Made by a program: the position numbers and the translations under genes
NCBI RefSeq assembly: GCF_000367525.1
Contig: NZ_HF570956.1
Location: 909,582-973,581 of the forward strand
Direction: 5' to 3'
From: Phycicoccus elongatus Lp2
GTDB lineage: Bacteria > Actinomycetota > Actinomycetes > Actinomycetales > Dermatophilaceae
DNA length: 64,000 nt
In this document: one piece after another, positions 58,639-64,000 of the stretch
Layout: each line of letters starts with the position of its first letter
Position numbering within the stretch: position 1 is the stretch's first letter
Notes under the pieces: model-generated
What the model saw: only the letters and a program-made list of their open reading frames with translations
What the model was told of the DNA's origin: nothing
The model's database searches: none

Positions 58639-59364
58639 GTGCCCCTCCCAGCCGACGTCCTGCCCACGCTCCTGCGCCTCGATCCGGGCGCACCCCGGAT
58701 CACCTGCTACGACGACACCGGCGGCCCGACCCACGGCGAGCGCATCGAACTGAGCGCCAAGGTCCTGGCGAACTGGGTCGCCAAGGCCGCCAACCTGCTC
58801 CAGGACGAGTTCGACGTGAGCGGCGGCACGAGCGTGCGGCTCGCGCTGCCGGCCCATTGGCGCACGGCCTACTGGGCCCTGGCGTGCTGGTCGGTGGGCG
58901 CGACCGTCCTGCTCGGCACTCCCGAGGAGACAGCCGATCCCGATGACCTCGCCCTGACCGTCACCGACGACCCCGTGCTGGCCGCCACCGCCGATCCCGC
59001 CGTCCTCGTCACCCTGGCCGGGCTGGCCCGCTCCGCCCCGACGCCACCACCGGTCGGGGTGCTCGACGAGGCCAGGGAACTGGCCACCTTCCCGGACGTC
59101 TTCACCGCCTGGGACGAACCCGATCCCGGCGGGGCCGCGCTCGTCACGGGACTCGGCACCGCGGCATACCGAGACCTGGTGGGCCCGGCGGGCGCCGACC
59201 GCACCCACCTGCTCGACCCCGACCCCGAGACCTTCCTGCGCACCGCTCTCGACACCTGGGCCGCCGGCGGCTCGGTCGTCCTGACCCGAGGTGTGCCCGA
59301 CGACCACACCCTCACCCGGCGCATGGCGGCAGAGCACGTCACCGCCGCCTGGCCCACCCGATAG
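58639..59364 (+). CDS. TIGR03089 family protein
   Basis: A 241-residue protein of the actinobacterial TIGR03089 family, which looks like the N-terminal part of acyl-CoA/AMP-ligases ('RITCYDDTGGPTHGERIELSAKVLANWVAKAANLLQDEF', 'ALPAHWRTAYWALACWSVGATVLLG') without the adenylation core. Function unknown. GTG at 58639 is chosen for its TACGGT hexamer six bases upstream and because the family starts here. Confidence 0.85.
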   Translation: MPLPADVLPTLLRLDPGAPRITCYDDTGGPTHGERIELSAKVLANWVAKAANLLQDEFDVSGGTSVRLALPAHWRTAYWALACWSVGATVLLGTPEETADPDDLALTVTDDPVLAATADPAVLVTLAGLARSAPTPPPVGVLDEARELATFPDVFTAWDEPDPGGAALVTGLGTAAYRDLVGPAGADRTHLLDPDPETFLRTALDTWAAGGSVVLTRGVPDDHTLTRRMAAEHVTAAWPTR

Positions 59365-59367
59365 GGT
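59362..59367 (+). promoter_or_regulatory. Putative -10 element (TAGGGT), leaderless scoA
   Basis: TAGGGT overlapping the TIGR03089 stop codon, followed by six bases (CGCCTC) and the ATG at 59374. Confidence 0.45.
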
Positions 59368-59373
59368 CGCCTC

Positions 59374-60157
59374 ATGGACAAGGTCGTCTCCTCGGCAGCC
59401 GATGCCGTGTCCGACATCCCCGACGGCGCCACCCTGGCCGTCGGCGGGTTCGGTCTCTGCGGCATCCCGTCGGTGCTCATCCAGGCCCTGCACGACAAGG
59501 GGGTGATCGACCTCGAGGTCGCCTCCAACAACTGCGGCGTCGACGACTGGGGGTTGGGAATCCTGTTGGCGGACAAAAGGATTCGTCGGATGATCTCGTC
59601 CTACGTCGGGGAGAACAAGGAGTTCGCCAGGCAGTACCTCTCGGGTGAGCTCGAGGTCGAGCTGACCCCCCAGGGCACCTTGGCCGAGCGACTGCGCGCC
59701 GGCGGCGCCGGCATTCCGGCCTTCTTCACGATCACCGGTTCGGGTACGCAGATCGCCGACGGCGGACTGCCGTGGCGGGCGGTATGCCGCGGACGGCTCG
59801 GTTGCCGTCGCCTCACCGAAGAAGCAGGTCCAGACCTTCGAGGTCGACGGGGTCGCGCGTGACTACGTGCTCGAGGAGGCGATCCGCGCCGACTTCGGCC
59901 TGGTGCGGGCGTGGAAGGGCGATCGTCACGGCAACCTGGTCTTCAACAAGTCCAGCCGCAACTTCAACCCGCTGTGCGCGATGTCGGGAAAGGTCACCAT
60001 CGCCGAGGTCGAGGAACTCGTCGAGCCGGGCGAACTCGACCCGGACTCGATCCACCTGCCGGGCATCTATGTGCAGCGTGTGGTCCCCCTCACGCCCGAA
60101 CAGGCCCGGGACAAGCGGATCGAGCGACGCACCGTCCGCGCGAGGGAAGGGGCCTGA
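59374..60157 (+). pseudogene. scoA: 3-oxoacid CoA-transferase subunit A, frameshifted
   Basis: Subunit A of succinyl-CoA:3-ketoacid CoA-transferase type enzymes, which move CoA between succinyl-CoA and acetoacetate-like acids. The first 135 codons are normal ('[19 protein letters not shown]', '[12 protein letters not shown]'). Four extra bases, a tandem GCGG at 59779-59782, then shift the frame. Reading on from TAT at 59783 restores '[21 protein letters not shown]', then 'DYVLEEAIRADFGLVRAWKG' and a normal end. Without the four bases the protein would be 259 residues, as expected. It is either a recent pseudogene or a sequencing/assembly error. scoB follows three bases later. Confidence 0.85.
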
Positions 60158-60160
60158 GCC

Positions 60161-60814
60161 ATGGCACTGTCACGTGAGGAGATGGCGGCCCGCGCCGCCA
60201 AGGAGTTGTCGGACGGGTCCTACGTCAACCTCGGGATCGGCCTGCCGACGCTGGTCCCCAACTATGTCCCCGACGACGTCGAGATCGTCCTGCAGTCCGA
60301 GAACGGCATCCTCGGCGTCGGCGCCTATCCCTTCGAGGAGGATGTCGACCCCGACCTGATCAACGCCGGCAAGGAGACGGTCACCCTGCGCAAGGGCGCT
60401 TCCTTCTTCGACTCCTCGACGAGCTTCGGGATGATCCGCGGCGGCAAGGTCGACGCCGCGATCCTGGGTGCCATGCAGGTCTCGGTCGTCGGCGACATCG
60501 CCAACTGGACGATCCCGGGCAAGATGATCAAGGGCATGGGCGGCGCGATGGACCTGGTGCACGGCGCCAAGAAGGTCATCGTCCTCATGGAGCACGTCGC
60601 CAAGGACGGCTCACACAAGATCGTGCAGGAGTGCACGCTGCCCCTGACCGGCCAGCGCGTCGTCGAGCGCATCATCACCGACCTGGCCGTCATGGACATC
60701 ACCGACGACGGCCTGGTCCTGCGCGAACTCGCTCCCGGTGTCACCGAGGAGCAGGTCAAAGAGGCCACCGGGCCCGACTTCACCGTCGACCTGCAGCCGG
60801 CGCCCACCCACTGA
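60161..60814 (+). CDS. scoB: 3-oxoacid CoA-transferase subunit B
   Basis: A 217-residue beta subunit, intact. The active-site glutamate lies in '[13 protein letters not shown]' near residue 46, and '[18 protein letters not shown]' and '[16 protein letters not shown]' are conserved. It needs subunit A, whose gene here is frameshifted, so the complex may be inactive unless the frameshift is an artefact. ATG at 60161, three bases after the scoA stop. Confidence 0.93.
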   Translation: MALSREEMAARAAKELSDGSYVNLGIGLPTLVPNYVPDDVEIVLQSENGILGVGAYPFEEDVDPDLINAGKETVTLRKGASFFDSSTSFGMIRGGKVDAAILGAMQVSVVGDIANWTIPGKMIKGMGGAMDLVHGAKKVIVLMEHVAKDGSHKIVQECTLPLTGQRVVERIITDLAVMDITDDGLVLRELAPGVTEEQVKEATGPDFTVDLQPAPTH

Positions 60815-60818
60815 CAAC

Positions 60819-60824
60819 TACCCT
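60819..60824 (+). promoter_or_regulatory. Putative -10 element (TACCCT), leaderless GT2 gene
   Basis: TACCCT, six bases (GAGCGG), then GTG at 60831. Confidence 0.45.
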
Positions 60825-60830
60825 GAGCGG

Positions 60831-61847
60831 GTGAGCTCCACCCGCCCCGACCCGACCGTGACGCCGGACGTCACGGTCGTCGTCGTCACGTGGGAGCAAC
60901 GCGAGCTCACCCTTGCCGCTCTTGATTCGCTTGCAGCACAGACGATCCCGCACCGCGTGCTGCTCGTCGACAATGCCTCGACCGATGGCACGGCCGAGGC
61001 GGTGGCGATCGGACACCCCGAGGTGGAGGTCCTGCGACTGCCGACCAACACCGGCTTCGCGGGCGGCATGGCGGCTGCGATCGATCGCGTCGACACCCGC
61101 TACACCGCGCTTCTCAACAATGACGCCCGCGCCGATCCCGACTGGCTCGCCGCGTCCGTCGCGGTCCTCGACGCCCAGCCGAACGTGGCGGCCGCGACGA
61201 GCAAACTCCTCCTCGACGACGGGTCACCCACCGCGCGCGTCAACAATGCCGGTGTCGTCCTCCTCGACTCCGGATATGGCGCCGACCGGGGCCTCGGTGA
61301 GGTCGACGACGATCGCTTTGCCGAGCCGGTCGAGGTCTTCGGCTTCTCCGGTGGCGCGGCCGTCCTGCGCACGCTCGCCGTCAAGGCCGTCGGCGGCTTC
61401 GACGCCTCGCTCTTCATGTACTACGAGGACACCGACCTCTCCTGGCGGCTGCGGCTGGCCGGCTGGCGGATCGTCTATGTCCCCACCGCCGTCGTCCACC
61501 ACCGTCACGCCGCCAGCTCGGATCCCGCCTCCGTCATGTTCGCCCGCCACACCGAGCGCAACCGCCTCCTGCTCCTTGCTCGCCACGCTCCCCTCGCGTA
61601 TGCCGCGAGCCGCACCGCCCGCTTCCTGCTCACGACCGCATCGCTCGCCGCGAAGAAGGCCACCGGCCAGGTGGTGCCGCCGGACCACGTCTTCGACCCC
61701 GCCCTGCGCCTGCGGGTGCTCGGCGAAGTGGCCCGCCTCCTCCCTGACACCCTGCGGCGGCGATCCCGCGCCGCCCACGGTGACCGACGCGCGCCGACGG
61801 TCCGGCACTGGAGCGGGCGAGATCACGATGCGGGCGAGGTGCGGTGA
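60831..61847 (+). CDS. Glycosyltransferase family 2 (rhamnosyltransferase-like)
   Basis: A 338-residue GT2 enzyme. 'DVTVVVVTWEQRELTLAALDSL' near residue 12, 'LLVDNASTDGTAEAV', 'LPTNTGFAGGMAAAI', the donor-binding 'ALLNNDARADPDWL' and the catalytic-base region 'FMYYEDTDLSWRLRLAGW' place it with WbbL-type transferases. It is followed by a GT4 gene whose GTG overlaps its stop (GTGA). Confidence 0.9.
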   Translation: MSSTRPDPTVTPDVTVVVVTWEQRELTLAALDSLAAQTIPHRVLLVDNASTDGTAEAVAIGHPEVEVLRLPTNTGFAGGMAAAIDRVDTRYTALLNNDARADPDWLAASVAVLDAQPNVAAATSKLLLDDGSPTARVNNAGVVLLDSGYGADRGLGEVDDDRFAEPVEVFGFSGGAAVLRTLAVKAVGGFDASLFMYYEDTDLSWRLRLAGWRIVYVPTAVVHHRHAASSDPASVMFARHTERNRLLLLARHAPLAYAASRTARFLLTTASLAAKKATGQVVPPDHVFDPALRLRVLGEVARLLPDTLRRRSRAAHGDRRAPTVRHWSGRDHDAGEVR

Positions 61848-62959
61848 GCATGCGGATCGGTCTGGACTGCACTCCCCTGCTCGGCCGGCGCAGCGGCATC
61901 GGCACCTACACCCGCCACCTGCTCGAGGCCCTCGTGGACCGCTACCCGCACGACGAGTTCGCCGCGACCGCCTTCACGTGGAACGGGCGTCGCGAGTTGG
62001 CAGAGGCCGTGCCTCCCGGCGTGACCGTGGCCAGTCGCCCCGTGCCGGCCCGCCTCCTGCGCCAGGCCTGGCAACTCACCGAACGGCCGCGGATCGAGGA
62101 CCTCGCCGGCCGCCTCGACGTCTTCCATGCGACCAACTTCCTCATGCCGCCCGTCGGCCGGGCGGCCGGGGTCGTCACCATCCATGACCTCGCCTACCTG
62201 CGCTTCCCGGAGACCGTGTCGGCCGCGACCTTGGCCTACCGCGAACTCGTCCCCAAGGGACTGGCGCGCGTCGGTGCCGTCGTCGTCCCCAGCCGGGCCG
62301 TCGCCGACCAGGTCCTCGACGCGTATGCCGTGGACCCGGCGTCCGTGGTCGTCACCCACGAGGGCGTGGACCCGGTGTGGGGGGCCACCGCCCCGAAGAC
62401 GCCAGATGCCCTGCGGCAGTGGGGAATCGCCGAGGACTTCCTCGTCGTCGTGGGCACGCTCGAGCCCCGCAAGAACCTCCCCCGTCTCCTCGCTGCCTAC
62501 GCCGCGGCCCTGCGCGACGACCCCGACCTGCCCCAACTCGTCATCGTCGGCGGCCAGGGCTGGGGCGATGCCCTCGACCTCACCGGCGTCCCGGACGGCC
62601 AGGTCGTCACCCCGGGCCATCTGCCCTGGGCGGACCTGCGCGGCGTCGTCGCCTCGGCCCGGGCGCTGCTCTTCCCCTCCCTGGACGAGGGCTTCGGTCT
62701 GCCACCTCTGGAGGCGCTGGCCTGCGGCACACCTGTGCTCGCTGCCGACATCCCGGTCCTCCGCGAGGTCCTCGGGGACCAGGCCCTCTTCGTCCCGCCG
62801 CTGGACGTCGAGGCCATCGCGGCAGGCATCGCCGATGTCACGGCTGCTCCGGTCGGCACGGCGACCACGCGCCGGGACTGGGCGGCCCGCTTCACCTGGC
62901 GGGCGTGCGCCGAGGCGACGCACACGGCATACGACCTGGCAGTGCGGCGGACCCGCTGA
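61844..62959 (+). CDS. Glycosyltransferase family 4
   Basis: A 371-residue GT-B enzyme. 'RIGLDCTPLLGRRSGIGTYTRHLLEAL' at the N-terminus and 'VVVGTLEPRKNLPRLLAAY' plus 'PSLDEGFGLPPLEALACGTPVLAADIPVLREVLG' in the C-terminal domain are typical of mannosyltransferases of polysaccharide clusters. GTG start overlaps the preceding stop; an ATG two codons later is an alternative. It converges on the ABC ATPase gene. Confidence 0.9.
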   Translation: MSMRIGLDCTPLLGRRSGIGTYTRHLLEALVDRYPHDEFAATAFTWNGRRELAEAVPPGVTVASRPVPARLLRQAWQLTERPRIEDLAGRLDVFHATNFLMPPVGRAAGVVTIHDLAYLRFPETVSAATLAYRELVPKGLARVGAVVVPSRAVADQVLDAYAVDPASVVVTHEGVDPVWGATAPKTPDALRQWGIAEDFLVVVGTLEPRKNLPRLLAAYAAALRDDPDLPQLVIVGGQGWGDALDLTGVPDGQVVTPGHLPWADLRGVVASARALLFPSLDEGFGLPPLEALACGTPVLAADIPVLREVLGDQALFVPPLDVEAIAAGIADVTAAPVGTATTRRDWAARFTWRACAEATHTAYDLAVRRTR

Positions 62960-64000
62960 TCAGGTGAGGTTCTCCGGGGCCGTCTCGCGGACGGCCTCCC
63001 CGTCATCGAGCCTGACCTCACCCGGGATGCACCGGACGCTGCCCCCGCTGATCCGAAGGCCATCGATGCGCGCGGCGGCCATGAGGGTGTCGTCGACGAA
63101 GATGCCCAGCCCCAACGAGAAGTCCCCGGGCATGTCCGGCCACTCCTCGATCTGCCACGAGAGTGCGTGCGTCCCGACCGGCAACTCCGCGGCCGGCACG
63201 GTGTGGAATCGGGGCGTCACATGGGCCACGGCATCGGGCTGGCCGGGCGCGTTGACGTGGAGCGAGAACTTGGCCTTGGCGGATGGCTGTCTCAACACCT
63301 CGACCTGGCACGAGACGGTGGCGCGGGCGCCGACGACGAACTCCTCCAGGGGCGCACCCGTGCTCGGATCGACGACGGCGAAGTCGATGATCCGGGCCAA
63401 CTCGCCGTCGATGGTGGCGACTCCGTCGACCCCCAGGAGCTTGTTGAGCCGCTTGATCGTCTGACGCGGCGGCCCGTCGAAGAGGACCCGACCGTGATCG
63501 AGGAGAACGGCCCGGGTGCACAGCGACTCGATCTGACCGGCCGCATGGGAGACGAAGAGGATCGTCTTGCCCTGTCGCTGGAAGTCCTCGATCCGGGCCA
63601 GGCACTTGCGCTGGAAGGCGGCGTCACCGACGGCCAGCACCTCGTCGACGATGAGGATGTCCGGGTCGACGTGGACGGCGACCGCGAAGCCGAGCCGGAC
63701 GTACATGCCCGACGAGTAGTGCTTCACCGGGTAGTCGATGAAGGGGCCGAGCTCGCTGAAGTCCACGATCGCCTCGAAGAGGCGGTCGGTCTCCTCCCGC
63801 GGGACACCGAGGAGAGCAGAGTTGAGATAGACGTTCTCGCGCCCCGTGAGTTCGCCGTCGAAGCCGGCGCCCAGTTCGAGCAGGGAGGCGACCCGGCCCC
63901 GCACCTCGACGGTGCCGTCGTTGGGTCGCAGGATCCCGGAGAGGACCTTGAGCAGGGTCGACTTGCCCGAACCGTTGGGGCCGGTCAGGCCGACGGTCTC
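62960..64000 (-). CDS. Polysaccharide ABC exporter ATPase, Wzt type (5' end outside window)
   Basis: The 3' 347 codons of an ATPase that exports surface polysaccharide or teichoic-type polymers. Walker A 'GPNGSGKSTLLKVLSG' is at the window edge. The signature 'YSSGMYVRLGFAVAVHV', Walker B 'ILIVDEVLAVGD' and the switch 'FVSHAAGQI' are intact. After about residue 230 of the visible part comes a beta-rich C-terminal domain like Wzt_C, which in O-antigen exporters recognises the modified chain end. The matching permease should lie beyond 64000. Confidence 0.9.
   Translation of the reverse strand, partial: ETVGLTGPNGSGKSTLLKVLSGILRPNDGTVEVRGRVASLLELGAGFDGELTGRENVYLNSALLGVPREETDRLFEAIVDFSELGPFIDYPVKHYSSGMYVRLGFAVAVHVDPDILIVDEVLAVGDAAFQRKCLARIEDFQRQGKTILFVSHAAGQIESLCTRAVLLDHGRVLFDGPPRQTIKRLNKLLGVDGVATIDGELARIIDFAVVDPSTGAPLEEFVVGARATVSCQVEVLRQPSAKAKFSLHVNAPGQPDAVAHVTPRFHTVPAAELPVGTHALSWQIEEWPDMPGDFSLGLGIFVDDTLMAAARIDGLRISGGSVRCIPGEVRLDDGEAVRETAPENLT

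Overview
This 64 kb window is high-GC (around 70% by eye) chromosomal DNA of an actinobacterium. The evidence is MtrA-MtrB-LpqB, a WhiB regulator, FbiA/FbiB coenzyme F420 genes, a PdtaS-type kinase, the giant NAD-glutamate dehydrogenase, DUF3499, Rv3235-type and TIGR03089 proteins, and WS/DGAT. Gene content and order resemble a member of the Micrococcales near Intrasporangiaceae; that family assignment is inference. Much of the window follows the order I remember for the Mycobacterium tuberculosis Rv3220c-Rv3264c block (pdtaS, secA, hpf, comF, lpqB-mtrB-mtrA, ahcY, SIS protein, manB, DUF3499, whiB, fbiA-fbiB), with local insertions. I see no prophage, CRISPR array, insertion sequence, tRNA or rRNA.

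Layout. 1-5.7 kb: end of an ABC-2 permease, manC, an MgtA-like mannosyltransferase, a YihY/BrkB membrane protein, a 2'-5' RNA ligase-like protein and trpS. 5.9-12.3 kb: pdtaS and the 1637-residue glutamate dehydrogenase. 12.4-17.6 kb: an uncharacterised two-gene unit, a DUF2505 protein, pruA, a DUF6912 protein and WS/DGAT. 17.7-22.2 kb: CpaE-like and CpaB/SAF-like proteins without other Tad pilus genes, a small HTH protein, an unknown protein, a LysM protein and an Rv3235-family protein. 22.3-29.9 kb: secA, tandem GNAT, YcaQ-type glycosylase, LuxR response regulator, hpf, comF. 30-36 kb: lpqB-mtrB-mtrA, a decayed gene, ahcY. 36-41.6 kb: DUF808, YbaK-like, SIS protein, Trm112, manB, DUF3499, metallopeptidase-like. 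41.7-50.9 kb: DUF5719, large glycosyltransferase/membrane protein, whiB, fbiA, fbiB-like ligase, AlkA-type glycosylase, PQQ-type sugar dehydrogenase. 50.9-64 kb: a cell-surface polysaccharide region (methyltransferase, flippase-like protein, several glycosyltransferases, a large multi-pass protein, a Wzt-type ABC ATPase), interrupted by TIGR03089 and a 3-oxoacid CoA-transferase pair whose A subunit is frameshifted.

Genes that work together: manC and manB supply GDP-mannose for mannosyltransferases such as the MgtA-like protein. MtrA-MtrB-LpqB form the cell-envelope signalling operon. FbiA and the FbiB-like ligase make coenzyme F420. The 50.9-64 kb genes look like assembly and export of a surface glycan.

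The most unusual signals are in the DNA rather than in gene content. (1) The octamer GTATGCCG/CGGCATAC occurs about 49 times by hand count, where base composition predicts about two. It sits in coding and non-coding DNA and forces rare Tyr and Ala codons. (2) Two families of short palindromic repeats are present: a 66-70 bp element, one copy of which is inserted in frame in a membrane-protein gene, and an 86 bp element, one copy of which supplies the stop codons of two convergent genes. (3) Many genes have a TANNNT-like hexamer 6-8 bases before the start codon, which suggests widespread leaderless transcription. No new multi-gene defence or metabolic system was found.
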